DNA from: Gammaproteobacteria bacterium
Lineage (GTDB): Bacteria > Pseudomonadota > Gammaproteobacteria > Pseudomonadales > Porticoccaceae
Reading direction: 5' to 3'
Assembly (NCBI GenBank): GCA_016708925.1
Contig: JADJET010000015.1
Coordinates: 1-31,753, forward strand
Length of the DNA stretch: 31,753 bases
Below, piece after piece: positions 25,659-31,753 of this stretch. The notes beneath the pieces were generated by a model. That model saw only the letters and a list, made by a program, of their open reading frames with translations, searched no databases and was not told the origin of the DNA. Numbering within the stretch: position 1 is the first letter of the stretch; the number at the start of each line of letters is the position of its first letter. The position numbers and the translations under genes are program-made.

Positions 25659-25851
25659 CAGCAGGCGAAAACAGCGAGGAAGACCCTTTACGGCCGGCAC
25701 CAGTGGCAACCCCCGGGGGGAGGGTAAATGTTTATGCCTTCAGGTTATGGCTACCGACTTGGCCACTCGAGATGGCGCTAACCCGGGTTTTTGGGCGTTT
25801 TCTGATCCCCGCGCGCGTGGATCCCCGACTTTTGAGGACCATTCTGGGTAA
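25651..25851 (+). pseudogene. DUF5681-like protein, 3'-truncated
   Basis: ATG at 25651 gives MTDSRRKQRGRPFTAGTSGN, PRGEGK, the N-terminal signature of DUF5681 proteins (RGRPFxxGxSGNPxG), which are common in phages. Homology stops after about 26 residues, where the sequence runs into the 60-bp repeat region. The remaining 40 residues are repeat-derived. The rest of the gene has apparently been lost or replaced. Confidence 0.6.
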
Positions 25852-26430
25852 AAAGGCAGTCAGCACCCGGCCGCGCGGAAAGTTGAAAAACCCACCCTTA
25901 CGCGCGCGTGGAGCCCTGGAGTTTTCGGACGCCCTAAAAAGGGAATTTTGCGGACCATTTTCGACAAAAAAAGGCGTGACACCCCGCGCGTATGGAGCCC
26001 CATTATTGGGGCCCATTCCGGGCAAAAAGGCCCGCCCGCACCCGCGCGCGTGGATCCCCGAGTTTTGGGACCCATTCCCGGCAAAAAAAGGCCGTCCGCA
26101 CCGCGCGCGGGGAGTCCTGTCTACTCGGGGACGGCGCCAAACACCCTGTTCATAGGTTTCCGCGTCCGCATGGCATTCGAGCCATTCGCGCGCCTCTTCC
26201 TCGCTCAAGGGGGTGATCTTGCTGCCACCCGTCCGGCTGTTTTGATCGACGGCGACCGCGTAGCGCGTCATGGGGCCACCACGGCCCGCCAGAAAGCATT
26301 CACCCGTCCGCTTGCGGTAGAAGTCTTCCTCCCACCACTGGAAGTCTGAGCGGCTGCCGCTGTAGCTGGCGTTCGCGATGTGCTCCGCTGTGTCAGTGTC
26401 ATATTTCTTGCCGTTGATGATGGCTTTCAT
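25732..26430 (-). CDS. small conserved protein, frameshifted into the repeat array
   Basis: ATG at 26430 with AAGGAGA at 7 bases spacing starts MKAIINGKKYDTDTAEHIAN, followed by YRKRTGECFLAGRGGPMTRY and ITPLSEEEAREWLECH. This is a small conserved protein of about 100 residues found on plasmids and islands (function unknown to me). After ETYEQ at about 26146 the current frame reads GVWRRPRV and continues for some 130 residues of repeat-derived sequence to 25732. Removing one G of the GGG at 26144-26146 would give VFGAVPE and a stop at 26121, the sort of end I expect for this family. The true gene is therefore probably 26121-26430, carrying a +1 indel or a sequencing error. Confidence 0.7.
   Translation of the reverse strand: MKAIINGKKYDTDTAEHIANASYSGSRSDFQWWEEDFYRKRTGECFLAGRGGPMTRYAVAVDQNSRTGGSKITPLSEEEAREWLECHADAETYEQGVWRRPRVDRTPRARCGRPFFAGNGSQNSGIHARGCGRAFLPGMGPNNGAPYARGVTPFFVENGPQNSLFRASENSRAPRARKGGFFNFPRGRVLTAFLPRMVLKSRGSTRAGIRKRPKTRVSAISSGQVGSHNLKA
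25811..26120. repeat. degenerate tandem array, about 60 bp unit
   Basis: Unit consensus reads roughly GCGCGCGTGGATCCCCGAG, TTTTGGGACCCATTCC, GGCAAAAAGGCCGTCCGCACC. Units begin near 25811, 25901 (with an internal insertion), 25986 and 26044, with a partial unit after 26103 and a diverged piece at 25870-25900. The two best copies end at 26040 and 26100, exactly 60 bases apart. Divergence is spread along the whole unit, unlike a CRISPR. Both strands stay open through it. Confidence 0.8.
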
Positions 26431-26474
26431 GGTGCATTCTCCTTGCGTTGTTGGGTGAGTCACACGCCGGTCAC

Positions 26475-26499
26475 TTGGGGGTATTTTTGGGGGTACATT
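26475..26499 (+). repeat. GGGGGTAC repeats near attR
   Basis: TTGGGGGTAT, four T, then TGGGGGTACATT, in the same orientation as the repeats next to attL at 20411. This is consistent with integrase arm sites at both ends. Confidence 0.45.
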
Positions 26500-26557
26500 G
26501 CGAAATTTTCCAATAAAATACCCACTGAAAACAAAGCACTAGCCTTTTTGTTTGGTG

Positions 26558-26573
26558 CCTCTCCGGACGCCAA
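26558..26573 (+). repeat. attR core
   Basis: CCTCTCCGGACGCCAA, identical to the tRNA 3' end except that one G of the GGG run is missing. Its position at the far end of the gene block with integrase at the other end makes it the best attR candidate. Confidence 0.7.
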
Positions 26574-26627
26574 TTACCCCCGCAGCACCTGCACCTCCCA
26601 AGACCAATCCCCGGCCAAGCCACCTGT

Positions 26628-26658
26628 GGTGGGTGCGCTGGGCTCACCCACACCCTGC
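26628..26658 (-). repeat. REP-like palindrome, GGTGGGTGCGC type
   Basis: Reads, on the minus strand, as a variant of the 29369 copy (GCAGGGTGTGGGTGAGC, CCAGCGCACCCACC). It is paired with the divergent copy at 26686. Confidence 0.55.
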
Positions 26659-26685
26659 GCCGGACACCGGCCAGACTCGCAGCCC

Positions 26686-26713
26686 GTAGGGCGGATAAGC
26701 GCAGCGCATCCGC
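26686..26713 (+). repeat. REP-like palindrome, GTAGGGCGGAT type
   Basis: GTAGGGCGGATAAGC followed by GCAGCGCATCCGC, a common dispersed gammaproteobacterial repeat. It is partner of the inverted copy at 26628 and resembles the copy at 29321. Confidence 0.65.
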
Positions 26714-26755
26714 AAGACCTACCGCTACCTGCGGGTCAGAGTCAGACTCCCCCGC

Positions 26756-27036
26756 TCAGGGCTTGGCATCGGCCGGCGCCAGCATGGCGTCGATGGCGCC
26801 GCTGAACACGGGATAGGCGACGGCGCGGGATGCGCGCGGTCAGGCGCACCTTGCCGGGACTGCCGGGCTCCGTAACCCCCAGGCGTGCCGCTCACCCCGA
26901 GTTTGCCGCCCAGCGCCATGTCGGCCGCCAACCGGCCCTTGTCCTTTTCATCATCCAGGCAGGCAGCGAAGCGGCTGGCCTCGAGGTCGAGCTTGGCGGC
27001 ATGGGCCTTGAGTGTCTCGACGCACAGCGGAATCAA
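26756..27036 (-). pseudogene. DsbA-like thioredoxin-fold protein remnant
   Basis: The minus strand reads CVETLKAHAAKLDLEASRFA, ACLDDEKDKGRLAAD, then LGVSGTPG, the C-terminal helical insert and cis-Pro approach of DsbA-family oxidoreductases. The expected FFING strand is missing. A last piece, VFSGAIDAMLAPADAKP and a stop at 26756, continues in another frame. The N-terminus and CxxC site are absent. It is a 5'-truncated, frameshifted remnant. Confidence 0.65.
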
Positions 27037-27420
27037 GAGACAGCGGGAGGTCGAAACGGTGGGGGAACGAATGGTTGCGCGCCGCCACCGACCAAATCAC
27101 ATCCCCGATTGTCGATCCGTCGACAACCCGTCGGTGCTTTTCGGCAGCCTGGCTGTTGCGGCTTTGTTATGGCGCGACCAGAATCCACGGCTGTTTCCAC
27201 TCGCCAGCGCTCCCCGCGTCCCGCTGAACCCGGGCGCTGCCGCCGGAAAACCGGCGACGACCGACTCCCGTGCTGAACAACGGGTTCATTTCGCCCGACC
27301 GCTTTCGGTCGGGTTTGCCTACTCACCCATAGCGGCTATGATCGACAGTCCATTTACCTATCCCGCGACCAGCGATCCGCGTTGCGGTATTCCACCCCCC
27401 TTTATTCACGGAGCAACAAC
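27037..27420. other. intergenic region with two hairpins and a possible promoter
   Basis: No gene recognised. Hairpins are CGCCGG-AAAA-CCGGCG at 27241-27256 and CCCGACCG-CTTT-CGGTCGGG at 27294-27313, the second followed by TTTGCC. A weak promoter (TTGCCT at 27315, TATGAT at 27337, 16-base spacer) precedes the monooxygenase gene by about 80 bases. Confidence 0.45.
27294..27313. terminator. hairpin upstream of the monooxygenase gene
   Basis: Perfect 8-bp stem with a 4-base loop followed by only three T. It could be a weak terminator isolating the next gene, or a regulatory hairpin. Confidence 0.4.
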
Positions 27421-29232
27421 ATGGCCAACAACATGAGCAGCAACACCGCGGAAGACATCGTCATGCACGGCGCGATCCGGCTGGATTCGCCCCAGTTTGG
27501 CGTGATGGATCCGCTGTCGGAGGAGACCCACCCGCAAGCGTATTACGACGCCATCAAACAGCGCTTTGCCGAGGAACGGGATCTGCGCATCAACTATCGG
27601 CCCGAGGGCAGCAAGCAGTACGACACCGAGTTGCAGGGTGAACTGGCCAAATACGACCAGGACCCTTACGCGGGTCCTGTTGCGCCCCGCGCGCCGCTGA
27701 CCGATACCGTGGAATGCCTGTTCATCGGCGGCGGTTTTTCCGCGCTGCTGACCTCGGCGCGGCTGCGCGAAATCGGCGTGGACAGCATCCGCATTGTGGA
27801 GCGCGGCGCCGACGTGGGCGGCACCTGGTACTGGAACCGCTATCCCGGCATCGCCTGCGACGTGCCGTCCTACGATTACCTGCCGCTGCTGGATGAAATG
27901 AACTATGTTCCCAAGCACCGCTATGCGCGGGGCGACGAGATTTTTCAACACTGCCGCGCGATCGCGAAAAAATACGATCTCTATGACCTCGCCGTCTTTC
28001 AGACCACGGTGATCGAGACCCGCTGGGACAAGGCCGAGCTGCTGTGGCATATCAGGACCGATCGCGGCGACCACATGAAGGCGCGCTTCGTGATCTGCGC
28101 GAACGGCATTCTGTCCAAGCCCAAGCTCACCAAAATCCAGGGCATGGAAACCTTCAAGGGTCATTCGTTTCACACCTCGCGCTGGGATTACGCCTATACC
28201 GGCGACGATCTGTCCGGGCTGAAGGACAAGCGCGTCGGCATCATCGGCACCGGCGCCACCGCCGTGCAGGCGGTGCCGGGTCTGGGCGCCAATGCGAAGG
28301 AACTGTATGTGTTCCAGCGCACGCCCTCGTCCATCGACATTCGCGACGACTGGGAAACCGATCCCGAGTGGGCGAAAAAGCTGCCAGCCGGCTGGCAGAT
28401 GCAGCGCCGCAACCTGATGCTGAAACCCAAGCCGCTGAGCCCCGAGGCACTGGCCAAAATCGCCGCGATGCCGCGCGAGGAGAAACTGCGCCGCCAGGAG
28501 AACGCCAACATCGATTCCATGATGCGCATCCACAAACGCATCGAGGAAATCGTCAAGGACAAGGCCACCGCCGAAGCACTCAAACCCTGGTACATGATGA
28601 TGTGCAAGCGGCCCTGCTTTCACGAGGACTATCTGCCCACCTTCAACCGGCCGAACGTGCATCTGGTCGATACCCGCGGCCAGGGCATCACCGAGATCAA
28701 TGCAAAAGGGCCGGTATTCGACGGCAAGCAGTACGAGCTGGATCTGCTGATTTATGCCACCGGTTTCGAGATCCAGAAAACCGGCATCTACAACCAGATC
28801 ATTGGCGAGAACGGCGTCGAGCTGAACGACAAGTACAGGGACGGTATTCGCACGCTGTTGGGTATCCATTCCAAGGGCTATCCCAACCTGTTCATCATGA
28901 ACGGCTATCAGGCGTCGTTTCAGTTCAACCTCACCGACATGATGCAGAGCCAGGGCGGGCACATCGCGGCCTGTATCGATTACGCGCGCAAGCACGGCTA
29001 CCAGGCGCTGGATGTGACGGAGGAATCCGAAGAATTCTGGGTGCAGGAAGTCATCAAGTATCGCGGCAAGACCGACCGCAACAAGCAGTGCACACCGGGT
29101 TATTACAATTTCGAGGGCGAAGACAACCGGCGCCAGGACGGCACCTACAACGGTGGCTTCGTGAAGTACATGGCGCACCTCGCCGACGTCGAGCGGGACA
29201 TGGAAAAACATTTCTCCTTTTCCGGAAGGTAG
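27421..29232 (+). CDS. Baeyer-Villiger monooxygenase (class B flavoprotein)
   Basis: A 603-residue FAD/NADPH enzyme expected to insert oxygen next to a ketone, making an ester or lactone. I chose the ATG at 27421, with GGAG about 9 bases upstream. An N-terminal extension of about 95 residues precedes the FAD Rossmann fold (FIGGGFSALL, residues 101-110). Then come the GGTWYWNRYPG block (133-143), the BVMO fingerprint FKGHSFHTSRW (245-255), and the NADPH Rossmann motif GTGATA (276-281). The extension resembles that of cyclopentadecanone/steroid-type BVMOs. The substrate is unknown. The CoA-transferase and LLM genes downstream suggest a degradative setting. Confidence 0.93.
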   Translation: MANNMSSNTAEDIVMHGAIRLDSPQFGVMDPLSEETHPQAYYDAIKQRFAEERDLRINYRPEGSKQYDTELQGELAKYDQDPYAGPVAPRAPLTDTVECLFIGGGFSALLTSARLREIGVDSIRIVERGADVGGTWYWNRYPGIACDVPSYDYLPLLDEMNYVPKHRYARGDEIFQHCRAIAKKYDLYDLAVFQTTVIETRWDKAELLWHIRTDRGDHMKARFVICANGILSKPKLTKIQGMETFKGHSFHTSRWDYAYTGDDLSGLKDKRVGIIGTGATAVQAVPGLGANAKELYVFQRTPSSIDIRDDWETDPEWAKKLPAGWQMQRRNLMLKPKPLSPEALAKIAAMPREEKLRRQENANIDSMMRIHKRIEEIVKDKATAEALKPWYMMMCKRPCFHEDYLPTFNRPNVHLVDTRGQGITEINAKGPVFDGKQYELDLLIYATGFEIQKTGIYNQIIGENGVELNDKYRDGIRTLLGIHSKGYPNLFIMNGYQASFQFNLTDMMQSQGGHIAACIDYARKHGYQALDVTEESEEFWVQEVIKYRGKTDRNKQCTPGYYNFEGEDNRRQDGTYNGGFVKYMAHLADVERDMEKHFSFSGR

Positions 29233-29320
29233 CGTTGATAATCAAAAGATCGAGATTTCGGGAATATTGAATCGCGGGGGTGATGGCGAGGGCGCGACGG
29301 CAGAGAGGGGCCGCGATCAT

Positions 29321-29350
29321 GGCGGATGCGCTCCGCTTATCCGCCCTACG
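29321..29350 (-). repeat. REP-like palindrome, GTAGGGCGGAT type
   Basis: GGCGGATGCGCTCCGC, TTATCCGCCCTACG, the inverse of the copy at 26686. Its divergent partner is at 29369. Confidence 0.65.
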
Positions 29351-29368
29351 ACGGAAAGCGCCGCGTGT

Positions 29369-29397
29369 GTAGGGTGGGTAAGCGCAGCGCACCCACC
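29369..29397 (+). repeat. REP-like palindrome, GTAGGGTGGGT type
   Basis: GTAGGGTGGGTAAGC followed by GCAGCGCACCCACC. It forms a divergent pair with 29321, the mirror arrangement of the pair at 26628/26686. Confidence 0.65.
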
Positions 29398-29453
29398 GAA
29401 AAACCACGCGCCCGACGGCTGGAGCGGGGCGACGATCACTGGAAACGCAGGAG

Positions 29454-29537
29454 CGATTTCCAGTGAAATGGGAATCCAGGTGCCGCGCCATCTCCGCGTC
29501 CAGTGGCGCCTGGACCCCCGCCTGCGCGGGGGTAACG
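29454..29537. repeat. paired REP-like hairpins of a second family
   Basis: The left half has TTTCCAGTGAAATGGGAA then TCCAGG; the right half has CTGGACCCCCGCCTGC, GCGGGGGTAACG with a 7-bp stem (29515-29532). This is the familiar dispersed CCAGG...CCTGG inward-facing pair with CCCGC(CT)GCGGG hairpins. It fills the gap before the CoA-transferase gene. Confidence 0.55.
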
Positions 29538-29612
29538 GGGTAAAAAGTGAATCAGACTTTCCATAATTTCCAATAATAAAGGCGAAAGAGCCTTTTCAAT
29601 CAGGAGAGCACC

Positions 29613-30821
29613 ATGACTCAGCGAATGCTGGAAGGCTTCAAGGTCGTCGACTTCACCCACGTGGTCGCCGGCCCGCACTGCACCAAGCTGCTCGCCGAGC
29701 ACGGTGCCGAGGTGATCAAGATCGAGCCGCTCGGCGGCGAGCTGGCGCGCATGCTGCCGATGCACCGCGAAGGTCGCAGCGCCTATTTCATCCAGCACAA
29801 TGTCGGCAAGAAACCCATGGCGATGGATCTCGCCACCCCGGAGGCCCAGGCCATCTGTCGGGAGTTGATCAAGCAGGCCGATGTGGTGGTCGAAAACTTT
29901 TCGCCCGGCGTCATGAAGCAACACGGTCTGGATTGGGAAAGTCTGCGCAAGATCAATCCCGATCTGGTGATGTGCTCGATTTCCTGTTTCGGCCAGACCG
30001 GGCCCCTGTCCAAACTGCCCGGTTACGACTGGATTGCCCAGTCCTACTCCGGGATCATCGACCTGCTCGGCGAACCCGGACGCACGCCGATCTTCGGCGA
30101 TTTCGCCTTTGGCGATGTGTCCACCGGCGCCCATGCCTACGGCGCCATCGTCACGGCGCTGCTGCACCGGCTGCGCGGCGGCAAGGGCCAGCACATCGAT
30201 ATCGCGCTGATCGAAGTACTGTTCAGCTATCACGAGCTGGCCGTGCAGATGTACGACACCACCGGCGGCCAGTGGGTCGCCAAACGTTCCGGAGCGCGAC
30301 ACGACATGCTCTCCCCGGTCGGCATCTATCCGTGCAAGGGGCGCTACATTTTTTTGCTGGGCATCAATCATCAGTGGCGCGGTCTGGCGACCGCGATGGG
30401 GCGCGAGGACCTGCTCAACGATCCGCGCTTCAGCGACCTGAAAACCATGGGCCAGTACAAGGACGAACTCGACGCCGCCATCGAAGCCTGGCTGGATACG
30501 CTGCCGAGCGTCGACGAAGCCGTGGCCTTGTTGCAGAAACACCGGGTGCCCTGCGCGCCGATTCTCAGCATTCCGGAAGTGATCGCGCTGCCGCACAACA
30601 AGGAACGCGGCCTGATGCGGACGATTCCCGATGCGATCTTCGGCGACATTCATGTTCCCCGCACGCCGCTGCGGTTTTCCGAGTTCCCCGACACCCCGGA
30701 TCTCCGCGCCGGCACCCTGGGGCAGTACAACCACGAGATCCTGCGCGAGCGACTGGGCTACAGCGAGGCGCAAATCGCCGATCTGGAAGCCCGCAATGTC
30801 ATCGCGTCTAAGAACATCTGA
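29613..30821 (+). CDS. class III CoA-transferase (CaiB/BaiF family)
   Basis: A 402-residue family III CoA-transferase, moving CoA between acids through an aspartyl-CoA intermediate. The catalytic Asp is D168 in FGDFAFGDVSTGAHAYGA (D169 in formyl-CoA transferase). The N-terminal LEGFKVVDFTHVVAGPHCTK and GAEVIKIEPLGGE blocks and the VENFSPGVM block are typical. CAGGAG precedes the ATG. The reaction partners cannot be told from sequence. A role activating a carboxylic acid made downstream of the monooxygenase is plausible. It is on the same strand as the monooxygenase but 380 bases away, across REP-like repeats, so a separate promoter is possible. Confidence 0.93.
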   Translation: MTQRMLEGFKVVDFTHVVAGPHCTKLLAEHGAEVIKIEPLGGELARMLPMHREGRSAYFIQHNVGKKPMAMDLATPEAQAICRELIKQADVVVENFSPGVMKQHGLDWESLRKINPDLVMCSISCFGQTGPLSKLPGYDWIAQSYSGIIDLLGEPGRTPIFGDFAFGDVSTGAHAYGAIVTALLHRLRGGKGQHIDIALIEVLFSYHELAVQMYDTTGGQWVAKRSGARHDMLSPVGIYPCKGRYIFLLGINHQWRGLATAMGREDLLNDPRFSDLKTMGQYKDELDAAIEAWLDTLPSVDEAVALLQKHRVPCAPILSIPEVIALPHNKERGLMRTIPDAIFGDIHVPRTPLRFSEFPDTPDLRAGTLGQYNHEILRERLGYSEAQIADLEARNVIASKNI

Positions 30822-30848
30822 GAGTGCCATGAATAACCACTCCATCAT

Positions 30849-30917
30849 CGTCCCCGCGCAAACGGGAACCCAGGGTTCCTGGGGCATTCTGGGTGCACGC
30901 CGGCGCGGGTATGACGA
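30849..30917. repeat. REP-like inverted pair
   Basis: CGTCCCCGCGCAAACGGGAA, CCCAGG on the left and CTGGGTGCACGCC, GGCGCGGGTATGACGA on the right form the same inward-facing CCAGG type pair as at 29454. It lies between the CoA-transferase and the next fragment. Confidence 0.55.
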
Positions 30918-30967
30918 CTGTTCGGAGTGTCCCCAACGTTGACTCGCACCCTTCCGGGAGGCCACTC

Positions 30968-31204
30968 ATGAGCAGCGACATCGAAATCCAGAGCACCTGC
31001 GCGCCCAGCTTTTCCAAAGTACGGGATGCCTTTGGTCACAGCGGCTGGGGCGGCTCGTTCGGCTTCGCCGATACCAGGGCGCGCCTCGGCATGGGCTATG
31101 CGATGAACCAGATGGATACCAATATCTTCGGCGATCCGCGCGGCGTGCGCCTGATCGAGGCGGCTTATGGCTGCTTGCCACGCAGCCAGGAAATGCTTCG
31201 TTAA
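30968..31204 (+). pseudogene. C-terminal fragment of a beta-lactamase-family serine hydrolase
   Basis: Reads FGHSGWGGSFGFADTRARLG then GYAMNQM, DPRGVRLIEAAYGCL. This is the C-terminal end of class C beta-lactamase/EstB-like hydrolases (the HxGWGGS motif is the KTG-equivalent region). The catalytic SxxK and YxN parts are missing. An ATG at 30968 could start a 78-residue peptide, but it has no reason to be functional. It is probably a remnant of a longer gene cut by the REP-like pair or a deletion. Confidence 0.7.
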
Positions 31205-31226
31205 TGGCAGATCACCGGAGAAGATC

Positions 31227-31753
31227 ATGAAAAAAATAAAATTTGGTTTGTTTCTTCCCACCGGAAATTTTGCCGACGCCAAGGCCGCCGCCCTGCAGGC
31301 CGAGCGCGACGGTTTTTATTCCGTCTCCACCAACGACCACTTTTTTTCGCCGTTGGGCGCCCACGACACCCCGCAGCTGGAATGCTTCACAAGCCTCACC
31401 GCCATCGCGGCCCTGACCAGCACCATTCGCCTGGCGCCTTCGGTGGTGGCGGCGTCGTACCGCAATCCGGCGTTGCTGGCCAAGATCAGCTCCACCCTGG
31501 ATCAGGTCAGCAACGGGCGTTTTATCCTCGGCCTGGGCGCCGGCTGGTTCGGCACGGAGTATCGTGCCCACGGCTATCCCTTCCCATCGACCGCAGAGCG
31601 GCTTGCCCAGCTCGAAGAAACCGTGCAAATTCTGAAAGCCATGTGGTGCGACGACGAACCAACTTTTAGCGGCAAATATTTCTCGATCAACAAGGCCTAT
31701 AACAACCCACGCCCCATCCAGCGGCCCCATCCGCCGTTGATGCTCGGCGGCTC
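31227..31753 (+). CDS. LLM-class (luciferase-like) oxidoreductase, 3' end outside window
   Basis: ATG at 31227 with GGAG about 8 bases upstream; 175 codons are present and the frame is still open at the window edge. MKKIKFGLFLPTGNFADAKA, TIRLAPSVVAASYRNPALLA, QVSNGRFILGLGAGW and RPIQRPHPPLMLGG are the beta-barrel blocks of the F420/FMN-dependent luciferase-like family. The G-L-G-A-G-W stretch belongs to the flavin or F420 phosphate-binding part. The cofactor (FMNH2 or F420) is not certain. With the monooxygenase and CoA-transferase it may act in degradation of a common substrate. Confidence 0.9.
   Translation, partial: MKKIKFGLFLPTGNFADAKAAALQAERDGFYSVSTNDHFFSPLGAHDTPQLECFTSLTAIAALTSTIRLAPSVVAASYRNPALLAKISSTLDQVSNGRFILGLGAGWFGTEYRAHGYPFPSTAERLAQLEETVQILKAMWCDDEPTFSGKYFSINKAYNNPRPIQRPHPPLMLGG

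Larger units (their letters stand above)
20294..26573 (+). mobile_element. about 6.3 kb integrative element in the tRNA-Arg(CCT) 3' end
   Basis: The left boundary is the tRNA 3' end, immediately followed by a P4-type integrase. The right boundary is a near copy of the last 17 tRNA-side bases at 26558-26573. Inside are an integrase, a DUF4258/HTH pair, a HigA remnant, and an AlpA to CHC2 to DUF3987 operon with small ORFs, a large inverted repeat, a repeat array and a small conserved gene. I see no structural, packaging, relaxase or conjugation gene. This fits a satellite-like or otherwise helper-dependent element. Several genes at its right end look frameshifted or truncated, so it may be decaying. 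Confidence 0.8.

Noticed and set aside
25811..26120. CRISPR array (period about 60, GC-rich palindromic-looking ends)
   Set aside because: Divergence runs through the whole unit rather than sparing a repeat and varying a spacer; no identical repeat block of 28-37 bases and no cas gene nearby.
25703..26155. Plus-strand protein from the repeat array
   Set aside because: The frame is open only because the repeat is low complexity; no start signal, and the minus frame through the array depends on a probable frameshift. I treat the array as non-coding for now.
29239..29566. Short plus-strand ORF after the monooxygenase gene
   Set aside because: Made up of REP-like repeats; no ribosome site or domain.

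Overview
The window is GC-rich DNA from a gram-negative proteobacterium, most likely a gammaproteobacterium. This rests on GlnRS, AcnB, LpxH, MiaE, PurT and TrhP (YegQ) all matching the familiar gamma-type proteins in length and motifs. I cannot name the genus.

Left part (1-20.2 kb), mainly core chromosome: a 5'-truncated GIY-YIG family gene; a decayed beta-helix protein gene in a 1.8 kb stretch without intact genes; glnS-cysS (minus); ppiB-lpxH (plus); a pentose-phosphate operon gnd-zwf-pgl (minus); miaE and a glutathione S-transferase, with a DUF1289 protein gene upstream (minus); acnB (plus) with a strong terminator; a cupredoxin/FTR1 iron-uptake pair behind a Fur-box-like site (minus); purT (minus) divergent from trhP (plus); a membrane-anchored J-domain protein; and tRNA-Arg(CCT).

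Middle (20.3-26.6 kb): a compact integrative element of about 6.3 kb in the 3' end of tRNA-Arg(CCT). It has a P4-type tyrosine integrase beside the tRNA and an imperfect copy of the tRNA end at the far side. Cargo is a DUF4258/HTH toxin-antitoxin-like pair, a HigA remnant, and a tightly overlapping operon: AlpA regulator, CHC2 zinc-finger primase-like protein, DUF3987 protein and small ORFs. No capsid, packaging, relaxase or conjugation gene is visible, so it looks like a satellite-like or minimal integrative element. Its right end holds a large inverted repeat made of GTGCCAAAA units, a degenerate array of about 60 bp repeats, a truncated DUF5681 gene and a small conserved gene whose frame appears shifted by one base so that it reads into the array.

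Right part (26.6-31.75 kb), accessory: a DsbA-like gene remnant, paired REP-like palindromes, a type I Baeyer-Villiger monooxygenase, a class III (CaiB/BaiF) CoA-transferase, a beta-lactamase-family C-terminal remnant and the start of a luciferase-like (LLM) oxidoreductase. The three intact enzymes suggest breakdown of a ketone, terpenoid or steroid-like compound; the substrate cannot be read from sequence.
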